Shown in pieces: positions 8,415 through 18,608 of a stretch of DNA of 64,000 nt (positions are counted from its first letter, which is position 1; every line of letters starts with the position of its first letter). Under the pieces are notes generated by a model, which saw only the letters and a program-made list of their open reading frames with translations, was not told the origin of the DNA and ran no database searches. Source of the stretch: Wocania ichthyoenteri Th78. Lineage in GTDB: Bacteria; Bacteroidota; Bacteroidia; Flavobacteriales; Flavobacteriaceae. The stretch is from assembly GCF_000789235.1 (NCBI RefSeq), contig NZ_KN525716.1, positions 2,834,100 to 2,898,099 of the forward strand, given 5' to 3'. Made by a program: the position numbers and the translations under genes.

Positions 8415-10823
8415 TTAAATATTAGTGTTAGGATTAAATAGGTATGTTTCCTCTGGGCTTATAGAAACTGTTTTTTTAGTTTCTTTGTATTTTATTTTTA
8501 TTTCTCCTCCCAAAGTTGTGTATATGTGTGCATTAACGAGTAGACCGTTTTTCCATTTAAGGTCTACAGTATAGCCGCCACGTGCTTTCAGTCCTTTTAT
8601 TTCTCCTGTTGGCCAGTCTTCAGGCAAGGCAGGAAGCAAATGAATAACACCAGCATGACTTTGAAGTAGCATTTCTGCAATACCAGCTGTAGCTCCAAAA
8701 TTAGCATCCATTTGAAAAGGGGGGTGTAGCCCGAATAGGTTTGGAGAGGTACTTTTAAGTAATACAGTATTTAAACTTTCCTTTGCTTTTCTTGCTTCTT
8801 GCAACCTTGCATATTGACTGATGAGCCATGCGGCGCTCCAACCAGTATGCCCGCCTCCATTTGCAATTCTATGGTCTAATGATTTTTTTGCTGCATGGGC
8901 TAATTTTGGGGTGTCTTCCATATTAATCTGCGCACCTGGATGTAAAGCAAATAAATGAGAAATATGACGATGTCCAGGTTCTATTTCTGGGAATTCTTCA
9001 GCCCATTCCATCAAACGACCATCTAATCCAATTTTTGAAAGGGCTAAGTTTCCTTTGGCTTTATTGACTTTTTCTATAAAAGGAGTTTTTAAATTCAGTT
9101 CATTTGATGCTTTAAGGAAATCGTCGAATAATTGCCATATGACTTGTTGGTCATGAGTAGGTCCCATACTAATTTGACTTCGACTTCCATCTGGAGCCAT
9201 AAATGTATTTTCTGGAGAGACAGCTGGACCCGAAACTAATTTTCCTGTTTTAGGGTTGGAAACTAACCAATCCATATAAAATAAAACGGATTCTTTTAAT
9301 ACAGGATACATTCTTTTTAAAAAAGAGGTGTCTTTGGTAAATAAATAGTGTTCGTAGATATGAGAACTAATCCATGCACCACCACCAGTATGCATTCCCC
9401 AAGAGGCAAGCTCTCCTGGTGAAGTATAGCCCCATATATTAGTTATTGGATGTACTACCCAACCGCGATTATTATATTGAACAGATGCTGTTTTTTTTCC
9501 TGGGGGAACAATGGATTCGATTAAATCGAATAGGGGCAAATGCATTTCTGATAAATTTGTAATCTCAGCTGGCCAATAATTCATTTCTACATTAACATCT
9601 GTATGGTAATCTCCGTTCCAAGGTGTTTGAATTTTATTGGCCCAAATTCCTTGTAAATTTGCAGGTAATGTGCCTGGTCTTGAAGATGAAATTAAGAGAT
9701 AACGACCATATTGGAAAATCAATTCTACCAAATGTCGATCTGACTTGGAGTGTTTAAAATCTCTTATTCGCTTATCTGTTGCTATAGTATCAACACCATT
9801 TGGTGTAATGTCAAATGCTACACGCTGAAAGTATTTTTGATATTCTTTTTTATGAGATGTAATTAGTTCGTTGAAATTTTTATCAATTGCTTTTTCAAGG
9901 TTTTTGTCTGTGATGTTTTTAAAATCTCGTCCTTTGTAATTAGGATGTTTCAATACGTAATCTGTAGAAGCTGTTAAGTAAAGCGTTACCTCATCTGCAT
10001 TTTCTACGATAAGATTTTCATTTTTATATCTAATAGTTCCATTTTTTGCTACCGCTTTTAATCTAGCCATATATTCCAATCCGTCGCCCCCTTTTCCGTT
10101 AGGAAGTGCTCCAGACATAACCAATTGGTTGTTTTTAATATAGGTGCTAAAATGTTCTGGTCGGTTCATTGTTGAAGTAAATGAAATTTTACCAGATTTA
10201 TCTGCTGTAAATCGAGCAACCATTACTTGGTCAGTATTACTGACAAAGATTTCTCGTTTGTAATTTACGCCCTCTTGTTTGTATTTGATGCGTACAACAG
10301 CATCGTCAAGATCAAGTTCTTTATGGTAATTTTCATATGGAGCGTGTTTCCCATTATCAATCCATAAATCTCCTAAAGTTTGAAAACAACCAAATGGGAC
10401 TTTTGCACCATTTCCATGACCAGAACCTACACCTTTTGCTATTTGAGTTTTATTTGTTAGTTGGGTTGCTTCTTTATACTTTCCTTCAAACAATAAATTT
10501 CTTATAGTTTCCAAATTTTTGTGTGCATCTGGATTGTCATTCTCATTAGGGCTTCCTGACCACATGCTTTCCTCATTAAGTTGTATGCGTTCAAGGTTTA
10601 CGTCACCAAAAACCATTAAGCCTAAAGAGCCATTTCCTAAAGGCAGTGCTTTGAGCCACTCAGGGTCATCTTTCCATCCATTTGGATCGTCAGCGACAGT
10701 AGCTAGTGCAGGATGATTATACCATAATTTTAAATTACTTTTTTCTATTTTATTCTCCGAATAGTTACAAGATATAATTAGTAAAATAAAAATTAAGAAA
10801 TTGACTTTTATCAAAAATTTCAT
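8415..10823 (-). CDS. GH95 family alpha-L-fucosidase/alpha-L-galactosidase (lipoprotein)
   Basis: The product has 802 residues and a lipobox (LLIISC, Cys19), so it is probably anchored in a membrane. The N-terminal domain carries the GH95 hallmark ALPLGNGSLGLMVFGDV and IQLNEESMWSG. The (alpha/alpha)6 barrel has the catalytic neighbourhood WNGDYHTDVNVEMNYWPAE. The putative general acid is Glu538 (SPENTF), and Asp706 lies in FQMDANFG. In Bifidobacterium AfcA the base is assisted by two Asn of an N-x-N motif. By my alignment the first is Asp409 here and the second Asn411, which may matter for substrate choice. It starts 1 base after the DUF5107 gene stop, so it is translationally coupled. Confidence 0.9.
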   Translation of the reverse strand: MKFLIKVNFLIFILLIISCNYSENKIEKSNLKLWYNHPALATVADDPNGWKDDPEWLKALPLGNGSLGLMVFGDVNLERIQLNEESMWSGSPNENDNPDAHKNLETIRNLLFEGKYKEATQLTNKTQIAKGVGSGHGNGAKVPFGCFQTLGDLWIDNGKHAPYENYHKELDLDDAVVRIKYKQEGVNYKREIFVSNTDQVMVARFTADKSGKISFTSTMNRPEHFSTYIKNNQLVMSGALPNGKGGDGLEYMARLKAVAKNGTIRYKNENLIVENADEVTLYLTASTDYVLKHPNYKGRDFKNITDKNLEKAIDKNFNELITSHKKEYQKYFQRVAFDITPNGVDTIATDKRIRDFKHSKSDRHLVELIFQYGRYLLISSSRPGTLPANLQGIWANKIQTPWNGDYHTDVNVEMNYWPAEITNLSEMHLPLFDLIESIVPPGKKTASVQYNNRGWVVHPITNIWGYTSPGELASWGMHTGGGAWISSHIYEHYLFTKDTSFLKRMYPVLKESVLFYMDWLVSNPKTGKLVSGPAVSPENTFMAPDGSRSQISMGPTHDQQVIWQLFDDFLKASNELNLKTPFIEKVNKAKGNLALSKIGLDGRLMEWAEEFPEIEPGHRHISHLFALHPGAQINMEDTPKLAHAAKKSLDHRIANGGGHTGWSAAWLISQYARLQEARKAKESLNTVLLKSTSPNLFGLHPPFQMDANFGATAGIAEMLLQSHAGVIHLLPALPEDWPTGEIKGLKARGGYTVDLKWKNGLLVNAHIYTTLGGEIKIKYKETKKTVSISPEETYLFNPNTNI

Positions 10824-10824
10824 T

Positions 10825-13800
10825 TTAAATAGTTTTAATTTTTTGTTTATAACTTATATTAAAGTCTGTTTCTAGTAACATTTTCTGATGAAGTAAAGCT
10901 CCTTGATGACTAGCATCTAATTTTAATAGGGTTTCAAATTCTATAGCAGCCTTTTTAGGGTTAGTTTCTGCAAAAGATCCCAAAGCTATTAAATAGCGAC
11001 AATGAATTTCGTTTCTTTTGTTTAAATCATCATTCCATATTAATAAATCGGGTAGTGATACAGCAAAATAATCGATTTTGATAGTATCTGAAAGATGAGC
11101 TTTACCATAGTTTTTTAAATTATCAAATCGGGCAATTGCTTCTTTTTCTATCCCAAGTTTTAAAAGAGCTAGACCTTGATAAAATATTTTATCTGGTTGT
11201 TGATCGTTATAAAAAATAGCTGCCGATGGTTCTGATAAACCCTCAGCGGCTTTACACCAATAAATTTCAGCATAACTTTTTTCTCCTAAACCATCATAAG
11301 CACAACCTAACCAATAATTAATGTCATTTTCTTGTGTGCCTTCCAATTTGCCTTCTCCTAGATTACTAGGATACTTTTCAGTTTTTTTAAGAATCTCTAT
11401 GGCTTTTGTGTATTCTTTTTTAGAAATAGCAATTTTTGCTAATTCTGTAAGCGCATATAAATACTGGCCTGTTACTTTTCCTTCACCGCCTTCCCAAGGA
11501 TGAAATTGTCGATTCATGAGCATTTCTATACTCTTTGAATACTCTCCAAGTTGATTGTACAGCGTGCATTTTTCTAAATATAGATCATCTCTAAAATCAA
11601 CTAAGTTTGGATACTTATTGAATAAATCGAGCCGCTTTTGTATATCGTGATTTAGCCTTTTGTATAACTGATCCAACTCCATAAATATTCTAGCGTCAGT
11701 AGTATCTAATGCAAAGGCTGTTTCTAATTCTGATAGTGCTCTTTGTTTATCATCTAGTTTATTAAAATAAGCCAGTGCTAAATTTCTGCGTACTGTTGGA
11801 AAATTAGGATTAATATCTCGAGAAGATTCCCAACACGTAATAGCTTCGGTATATTGTTTTTTATCATACCATAAATTTCCTAAATGATAATAAGCTTTGG
11901 CATCATTTGGATTTAATGCAATAGCAGATTTTAAAGCGGCAATAGCTTCAAGTCTATAAGCAAAACATCCGCTAGGGTTTCTATCTTTATGTAATTGTAA
12001 GGCGACTGATTTATTTCCTCTCTGGACTTCAAACCATGCTAGAAAATAGAATGCTATAGGGTTTTTATCATTAGAAATAAGACCTTGATTAAGTAGTAAA
12101 ATGGCTTCATCAAAAAGTCCTGCATTGGCATAGTCTAATGAAAACTCAATATAGTTATTAATGTCATTCCGCATCAAACCTTGTAATTGTTTAAGATAGG
12201 TTTGATTGTTACTAATAAGGTACTTTTCAAATAGGGCTCCAAAATTAAACTTATCGATAGCTAAACTATCTTCAATTAATTTTTCTGCTAATTCCTTTTG
12301 CTCCGTTTTTCGTAATAATGCAATTTTTAAAGCTCTAGCTTTGTGATTATGCCAGTTTCTAAGTAATGATTTCTCAATAAGTTCTAGGGCTGAAGATAAA
12401 TTGCCTTGTAATGTTGCTATTTCTGCTAAATGAAAATAGGCGGCATCTTGCCATGCGGCATTCCATGCAGATTTATAAAAAGCCTTGTAAGCGTCATCGT
12501 ATTTTTCTTGATATTTTAACGATTGTCCTAAATTGTAATAAGGCTCACCATCATAAGGATTTGGATTTCTTTCGGTTAGCGTTTCTATGGCTTTCCTAAA
12601 ATAAACTTCTGCTTGTTTAAATTGCCCTTGTCTTAATAGCAAAAGCCCCATTGCATTATTGCATCTTACATCACTAGGCTCTCTTTTTAAAGCTTCAATA
12701 TAATAATCTTTTGGATTATAGGTAGCGTGTCTGTATTGCTCAAGATGTAGACCTCTTAAAAAAAGTTGTTCTATGCTATCAATGTCTTCAGGAGATTTTG
12801 CTGCCTTTGCAGGCTCTGGCATTTGCTTATTTGATGTGCCTTTTGGTTGGTAACTAACTAATACATTTCCTGCTGAATCTTCTAATGTAAGTTTATAATT
12901 GGTTATTGGAATTGATGTGTCAATTTTAATGTTCTTTCCAAATGCTTTTTTAGGAGAAGCATCTACGATCTCTTCAAGAAATACAATACCTTTTGCTTCT
13001 AATTTAATTTTTGCGTTGGGGTATATGCCTAAGGTATAAAACTTAACTATGGCATTTTCGTTTTCAAAGTCTAAATTCAATAATGCTTCTTTAGTAGCAT
13101 TTTTAACAACTCCTAAATTGCTATATGGCATAAAATACTGCGAGAATGTTTTTTCTTCAAAAGGGTGCATCCAAGAAAAATCGGGTTGATTATCGGTATA
13201 TACACCACACATTAACTCAATATATGGGCCATCTTCGTCTGTTAAATTTTTATCCCAAGCCTTTCCGAATTCACCATTACCCCATGTCCATTGCTTTTTA
13301 CCTGGAGATACATTATTATCGGCAACATGTAGCAATCCACCTTGACTATCATTCTCAAAGCCTCCAACAAAATTATAATCACTATTAATAGCCATATATG
13401 AAGTTGGAACAGGAATGTTTTTATAACGTGAAATGTCGGTGCCAGGAGAATAATCTTTTTTGTAATAAGTTCCAGTTGCAATAGGAAAATCGGATACATC
13501 TCGTTTTCCATGATCAAAAACGGCGTGTACGTCTGGAGGAAAAACAGATTGATAATCGTCGTTAACTTTTACAGCTGGATTTGCCCACCATAAAAAGGTT
13601 TGTGGTTGAGGGGTTCGGTTAAATAATTTTACTTTAATTTCCATATAGGCCTTATCTGGATATAATGTAAACCCAGTCATACCTTTTGTTCGGAACATGC
13701 GTTCTACTTCACTACACCAAACGGTCTTACTTCCATCTGGATTTTCTTCAATATCAAAATCCACGGGGCTGTAGGTCGATGGTCTGTGGTGTTGTGGCCA

Positions 13801-14151
13801 GTTAAACTCAATACCACCTGATATCCAAGGTCCAGTTAATCCAACTAAGGCAGGTTTAATAACCTGATTATAATATACAAAATGACGTGCTTTGGTTTTG
13901 TCGTAAGCCATTTGTACGCGTCCACCCAATTCTGGTAAAATCATTATTTTAATAAAGTCATTCTCCAAATAAACGGCTTGCCATTCTTTATTTATTTTAG
14001 TATCACTAATTTTTTCAATAACAGGATGTGGATATACTTTTCCTGAGCTTCCTTGGTACACTCTGTTTTCCAGAAAAACGGGATTTTTCTCAGGTTCTCC
14101 TATTTCATAAGTTGGTATGACAACTTTTTCTTTCCAAACGTTTACTTTCAT
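10825..14151 (-). CDS. DUF5107 domain protein with C-terminal TPR array
   Basis: The product has 1108 residues and no signal peptide, so it is probably cytoplasmic. Residues ~20-345 form a DUF5107-type beta-sandwich similar to galactose-mutarotase folds; examples are LPELGGRVQMAYDKT, GGIEFNWPQHHRPS and FLWWANPAVKVNDDYQ. From ~470 to the end there are TPR-like units, such as YYNLGQSLKYQEKYDDAYKA and AYYHLGNLWYDKKQYTEAI. DUF5107 proteins often sit in glycan loci; a carbohydrate-active role is plausible, but I know of no assay to cite. Unusually for this operon, the protein appears unexported while its neighbours are lipoproteins or secreted. It lies 8 bases after the GH2 gene. Confidence 0.8.
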   Translation of the reverse strand: MKVNVWKEKVVIPTYEIGEPEKNPVFLENRVYQGSSGKVYPHPVIEKISDTKINKEWQAVYLENDFIKIMILPELGGRVQMAYDKTKARHFVYYNQVIKPALVGLTGPWISGGIEFNWPQHHRPSTYSPVDFDIEENPDGSKTVWCSEVERMFRTKGMTGFTLYPDKAYMEIKVKLFNRTPQPQTFLWWANPAVKVNDDYQSVFPPDVHAVFDHGKRDVSDFPIATGTYYKKDYSPGTDISRYKNIPVPTSYMAINSDYNFVGGFENDSQGGLLHVADNNVSPGKKQWTWGNGEFGKAWDKNLTDEDGPYIELMCGVYTDNQPDFSWMHPFEEKTFSQYFMPYSNLGVVKNATKEALLNLDFENENAIVKFYTLGIYPNAKIKLEAKGIVFLEEIVDASPKKAFGKNIKIDTSIPITNYKLTLEDSAGNVLVSYQPKGTSNKQMPEPAKAAKSPEDIDSIEQLFLRGLHLEQYRHATYNPKDYYIEALKREPSDVRCNNAMGLLLLRQGQFKQAEVYFRKAIETLTERNPNPYDGEPYYNLGQSLKYQEKYDDAYKAFYKSAWNAAWQDAAYFHLAEIATLQGNLSSALELIEKSLLRNWHNHKARALKIALLRKTEQKELAEKLIEDSLAIDKFNFGALFEKYLISNNQTYLKQLQGLMRNDINNYIEFSLDYANAGLFDEAILLLNQGLISNDKNPIAFYFLAWFEVQRGNKSVALQLHKDRNPSGCFAYRLEAIAALKSAIALNPNDAKAYYHLGNLWYDKKQYTEAITCWESSRDINPNFPTVRRNLALAYFNKLDDKQRALSELETAFALDTTDARIFMELDQLYKRLNHDIQKRLDLFNKYPNLVDFRDDLYLEKCTLYNQLGEYSKSIEMLMNRQFHPWEGGEGKVTGQYLYALTELAKIAISKKEYTKAIEILKKTEKYPSNLGEGKLEGTQENDINYWLGCAYDGLGEKSYAEIYWCKAAEGLSEPSAAIFYNDQQPDKIFYQGLALLKLGIEKEAIARFDNLKNYGKAHLSDTIKIDYFAVSLPDLLIWNDDLNKRNEIHCRYLIALGSFAETNPKKAAIEFETLLKLDASHQGALLHQKMLLETDFNISYKQKIKTI

Positions 14152-14159
14152 GTTTTTAT

Positions 14160-17021
14160 TTAATTGAAAATATTATTTATTTCATCAATTGTTAACCCTG
14201 TAGTGGGGTTAAACTGATTGCTATTTGCGTATTTTTGAAGACTATATAGCAGTTGTTTTGCTTCTGGTCTGTTTTCTTGATTATTTAATAAGTCAATGCC
14301 AGAAACAATCAATTTCCCTTTTCCTACATTAACCTCAAAAACTAAAGCCAAACGTCTATTAGTTACCCAATCGTCGATAACGCGAACTATTGGTTTTAAT
14401 TCTGGTGAAAAACTATCTAGAATTATTGCGTTCGAGTGACTCATAGCATCCCACCACTGCCAATTAGAATGGTACTCGGTTGGGAATTCTTCTAACGCTT
14501 TATGTTTGGGGTCACATAAAATACCCAAAGTATGTGGTTTTTGCCCGCCCGTCCATGCTGTATTCCAAAAAATACTAGAAAAACCTACTCCAATATTTCC
14601 TCCAAATTCTGACTTCAAGCTTCCTTTTTTTAAACTTAGAATTACCTTTCCTCCATTTTTAATAAATTTTTTGGTTTCATTATTTAATGATGAAACAAGG
14701 CGAATCTCTCCTTCTTGATGACTTATTTTGTTGGTAGAAGGGTATACCCAAAAATCCCATGTGTTTTTATATGTATTTAGTTGTACTTCAAGAGTTAGTT
14801 TCTGAGGTACACTTATTTTATTTAAACCTATATTTATTCTTCCTAGTGATTGACCATTTCCAATTTGAACGTTTGTTACAGAAAGATTCCCTTCATATAT
14901 CTGAGTTCCCTGTGTATCAATAATTCGCCATTTAGGAGTCACATTTTCAATTTCATTTTTTCCAAAATGAGCAACTTCAATATCAGCTATAAAAGATTCT
15001 GAATTTATAAAAATATGTTTTTCAAGGCGTGCCAAAGGAACTGTAGTATTACAAAACTGACTAAACTCTTCTGGACTTATATATCCTTTCTCTTCCCAAA
15101 AGGGATCAAGTACACCAACCAAAGCTGTTCCTTGTCCTGGAAAATCATGTAAATCGAGCAGTTGAAAACCACCAAATCCTTTTGTTCTAAGAGCAGCTTC
15201 AATCTCTGCTTTATAACATAGTGCCTGTAACTTGCCTGATGCCATTAAAAATTGCTCTGATAAATCACTCATGTGATTTTCACCAAGGGTCTCTTGAAAA
15301 ATTTCAAAATTTTTTGCTTTCAAAACACCTGTATATTTATCAATTTCTTTAAAGTTAGGGTACACACACCATTGACCAATTTCATGACTTACCACAGGTT
15401 TAGTATATTGATTGATTTTTTTGCCCCAATCATAATTGCTTTTTGGCGCTTCAGAATTGATAATACTTTTTAATTCTTGCCCCCAACCTTGAATTCGAGG
15501 TGAAGGTGAGTTGTGATAATCACTTTCTTCTATAAGTGGCCAACCTGCTCCACTTGTATACACACGACGTAAATCTTTTGCTTTCCAATGCTTAATGAAA
15601 TCACCAAGGTATTTGGCTTGGTTCTTTCCTGCTGGCTCATTTCCATAAGCCATTAAACAAAAAGAAGGATGGTTTCCATAGGCTTTTACTATGGCTTCAC
15701 TTTCATTATAAATCCATAGATCAATTGGGTTTCCATCTCCAATAGACGCCCCTTGATTTGCCCAACTCGAACTTTCTACTTGAAGGTATACACCTGTTCT
15801 ATCGGCAGCTATAAATGCAGCTTTAGGAGGGCACCAAGAATGAAAACGAATATGATTTAATCCATGACTTTTTATGACTTTACAGATACGAGTCCATTCA
15901 GCTATATTCATCGCAGGATAACCCGTTTTTGGAAAAATTGCAGACTCCAAAGTTCCTCTAAGAAAAATGGGACGTCCATTTATAGAGAACTGTGTTCCAT
16001 TTACCTTAAAATCGCGCATTCCGAATTGTATATTTTGACGATCTTCTCCAGTAACAGATTTCAAAGTGACTTCCATATCATAAAGGTTTGGATGAAATTC
16101 ATCCCAAAGTAATTGATCTTTTCCCATTGGATAATCAAACTCAACTTTATTATTACCAGATTTCAAGCTAAATGACTTTATTAATCTTTTAGGATTATGA
16201 GTTTGAGTTCCGTTTAAACTTTTTGCTAATAGTTCTAGACTTACATCTGAGGTCAAATTTTCTTTGTTTTTAATAGACAGTTTCACCACTACTTTTTGGC
16301 TTTTGATATTTGGAAAAACTTGAACATTCAGAAGTTGTATCTTTGGTTTTGCTTTTAGGTAAATATCTCCTACAATCCCATTCCAGTTGGATTGTGTATG
16401 GTCTGTAATACTGTGAGAATTTGGGCCTGGATTAATTTCCTTTACCCGATTATCAACAAAAATTGAAATACGATGTTTACCAGGAGTCAAATATTTAGAC
16501 AACTCATATTCATGGGCTGTTCCTAAATAATTCTGCGTTCCTGCATAATGGTCATCTATCCATACTTTTGTTTCCCAATGACAGCGCTCCAAATACAAAC
16601 TTATTTCTTGATTTTTCCAATTTTCAGGTATAATAATTTCTTTTTGATACCACGCTACACCGTAATATTTTTTTAAGGGTTGAAGCCAAAAAGGAATTTT
16701 AACATTACCTATTTTTCTATACTTTTTGTATTTATCGTCAATATACCATGCTCTATTGTGAACTTCACCTGTCCAGTGTGTTTTAACAGAAATATCTTCG
16801 CCTTTTCCATTCTCAACCATAGATCCTGGTAGTATAATAGTATCTTCAAATTTCTGATTAAACCATTTGTTTTCAACACCATGATTTAATGAATCTATTT
16901 TAAATTGCCATGTACCAGACAAATCCAGTTCATTAACTTTGTTCGTTTTACAATTTGAAACGCTAATAATAAGTATTGTTAGCATCACAAATTTAATTAC
17001 GGATTTAACTTTATTAAGCAT
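14160..17021 (-). CDS. Glycoside hydrolase family 2 enzyme (lipoprotein, 953 aa)
   Basis: A hydrophobic N terminus ends in SVSNC (Cys24), a lipoprotein signal with an unusual Asn at -1. The sugar-binding domain is at ~30-225 (TQSNWNGIVGDIYL), the Ig-like domain at ~228-345 and the barrel from FLRGTLESAIFP (~353). The predicted acid/base is Glu462 in YGNEPAG and the nucleophile Glu547 in SHEIGQW. It shares long blocks with the downstream 1072-residue GH2 (GLNH-[IV]-RFH-[ST]-WCPP, HEIGQW-x-VYP, KEIDKYTGVLKA), so the two are paralogues that probably act on related linkages. A 95-bp gap separates it from the sulfatase, the longest in the operon, so an internal promoter is possible. Confidence 0.9.
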   Translation of the reverse strand: MLNKVKSVIKFVMLTILIISVSNCKTNKVNELDLSGTWQFKIDSLNHGVENKWFNQKFEDTIILPGSMVENGKGEDISVKTHWTGEVHNRAWYIDDKYKKYRKIGNVKIPFWLQPLKKYYGVAWYQKEIIIPENWKNQEISLYLERCHWETKVWIDDHYAGTQNYLGTAHEYELSKYLTPGKHRISIFVDNRVKEINPGPNSHSITDHTQSNWNGIVGDIYLKAKPKIQLLNVQVFPNIKSQKVVVKLSIKNKENLTSDVSLELLAKSLNGTQTHNPKRLIKSFSLKSGNNKVEFDYPMGKDQLLWDEFHPNLYDMEVTLKSVTGEDRQNIQFGMRDFKVNGTQFSINGRPIFLRGTLESAIFPKTGYPAMNIAEWTRICKVIKSHGLNHIRFHSWCPPKAAFIAADRTGVYLQVESSSWANQGASIGDGNPIDLWIYNESEAIVKAYGNHPSFCLMAYGNEPAGKNQAKYLGDFIKHWKAKDLRRVYTSGAGWPLIEESDYHNSPSPRIQGWGQELKSIINSEAPKSNYDWGKKINQYTKPVVSHEIGQWCVYPNFKEIDKYTGVLKAKNFEIFQETLGENHMSDLSEQFLMASGKLQALCYKAEIEAALRTKGFGGFQLLDLHDFPGQGTALVGVLDPFWEEKGYISPEEFSQFCNTTVPLARLEKHIFINSESFIADIEVAHFGKNEIENVTPKWRIIDTQGTQIYEGNLSVTNVQIGNGQSLGRINIGLNKISVPQKLTLEVQLNTYKNTWDFWVYPSTNKISHQEGEIRLVSSLNNETKKFIKNGGKVILSLKKGSLKSEFGGNIGVGFSSIFWNTAWTGGQKPHTLGILCDPKHKALEEFPTEYHSNWQWWDAMSHSNAIILDSFSPELKPIVRVIDDWVTNRRLALVFEVNVGKGKLIVSGIDLLNNQENRPEAKQLLYSLQKYANSNQFNPTTGLTIDEINNIFN

Positions 17022-17116
17022 CTTTTTTTGTGTTTTAAATATTGTATAAATTATTGAATTAAATTCATCCTTATTTTTAGAAAGATTAAATGTTTTATTT
17101 ATATTTTTTCATTTTA

Positions 17117-18607
17117 CTAATTTATTGCATCAATGTTTGTTCTCCAGGCTTTATAAATATGAGTTAGCTCTTTGACTTTTTCTGCTTCTTGTAATGCAAG
17201 GTTATTTTTCTCTCCTGGATCCATTTCCAAATTGAAAAGATATGTACCAGCGTTTAAATCAATACTTCTAAATTTATTATCTTTTTTTACGATGTGAAGT
17301 TTCCAATTACCCTGTCTAACTGCCCATTCATTGCCAGTGTCCCAAACTAACTCTTGATGTAATTCTTGGATTGGATTTTGTATCCATGGCAATAAATTTT
17401 TACCATCAAAGGAAATAGAATCTTGAATTTTTGATCCGCTAGCAGCTAACACTGTTGGCATAATGTCCATATGTGAAATAGCTTGATGTATTACTTGGTT
17501 TTTTTTAATCTTTTCAGGCCAACTCATGGCAAAAGGTGTACGGATTCCACCTTCTGTAAGTATATATTTATGACCATTAAGCTCTCCATTATTGGCATAT
17601 GTATTTTGAGACCCTCCATTATCAGAAATAAAAATGACTAAAGTGTTTTCCCACTTTCCAGATTTTTTTAAGGCACTTATTACTTTCCCAATATTATCAT
17701 CTAAGCAAGCCAAATTAGCCAAATACCTTTTCCTTCCATCTGGGTCTGTTTCTCCCATCCAACAAGTTCTAGCATGATAATCTAAAAAACTTTCCTTTTC
17801 GGGTTCCCAATCTGGGAATTTCTCTATTCCAAATTTTTTGAGGTATTTATCAGGTGCTTGATAAATTGGATGGTGTACGGCATTAAAAGACAGTTCCATA
17901 AAAAATGGTCGTTCATCTTTTTTGTTAATTTGATTTACGGCTTCATCACCAAATATATTTGTAAGATACCCATCAAAATCTTTCTTTTCCCTATTCACCC
18001 ATAAAGGCCCATATTGTGACATTCGGTCGTCATCTGGATCTGTTGCAATACGATCACTTTTCATCAATTTGAAATAATCGTGCCTGTGGGCGCAAAACCC
18101 CATAAATTCTTCATAACCATGATTTAAAGGAAACTCTCTTAATGACAATGGCTGCTTAATTTTAATATTGTTATCAAGAATGTCTGAATAATGTGTTTTA
18201 CCTACTTTTACACACCTATAACCTTCCTCCTTAAGTAATTCTGGTATAGTCGCAATAGTTTTAGGAAAAATATTTCCCTCATAATAAAATGTTCCCCAAC
18301 GCTCTTGGTATTTACCTGTAATAATTCCAGCTCTTGAAGCATTACAAACAGGTGCAGTTGCATAGGCATTGGTAAAGCGAAGACCATTATTTGCAATTTC
18401 ATCCATGCTAGGCGTACTCACATCATCAGCTCCCCCATAAGCGCTAAAATCAGCATAGCCTTGATCATCTGTAATAATGAGTAATATATTAGGCTTTTGT
18501 TGGGGTAATATATTCGGTTTGTAGTACATTTTATTAGTACAACTTGTAACAATAAGTCCTAAAAAAAGTAACCCTATGTACTTATCCATTCTCTTTATTT
18601 TTATCAT
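17117..18607 (-). CDS. S1-family sulfatase (lipoprotein)
   Basis: The frame is open from 18634, but the ATG at 18607, one base after the transporter stop, is the better start. ATG 18589 (MDKYIGLL) is an alternative. From 18607 the lipobox Cys is residue 23 (LIVTSC). The formylglycine motif is CNASR at 88-92, a Cys-type site that needs a maturation enzyme not present in the window. Metal ligands include the Asp pair in IITDDQGYADF (47-48) and SDNGG later. It removes sulfate esters from a glycan; the subfamily and position specificity are unknown. Being co-transcribed with GH2 and GH95 genes implies a sulfated galactan- or fucan-like substrate, as an inference. Confidence 0.9.
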   Translation of the reverse strand: MIKIKRMDKYIGLLFLGLIVTSCTNKMYYKPNILPQQKPNILLIITDDQGYADFSAYGGADDVSTPSMDEIANNGLRFTNAYATAPVCNASRAGIITGKYQERWGTFYYEGNIFPKTIATIPELLKEEGYRCVKVGKTHYSDILDNNIKIKQPLSLREFPLNHGYEEFMGFCAHRHDYFKLMKSDRIATDPDDDRMSQYGPLWVNREKKDFDGYLTNIFGDEAVNQINKKDERPFFMELSFNAVHHPIYQAPDKYLKKFGIEKFPDWEPEKESFLDYHARTCWMGETDPDGRKRYLANLACLDDNIGKVISALKKSGKWENTLVIFISDNGGSQNTYANNGELNGHKYILTEGGIRTPFAMSWPEKIKKNQVIHQAISHMDIMPTVLAASGSKIQDSISFDGKNLLPWIQNPIQELHQELVWDTGNEWAVRQGNWKLHIVKKDNKFRSIDLNAGTYLFNLEMDPGEKNNLALQEAEKVKELTHIYKAWRTNIDAIN

Positions 18608-18608
18608 T

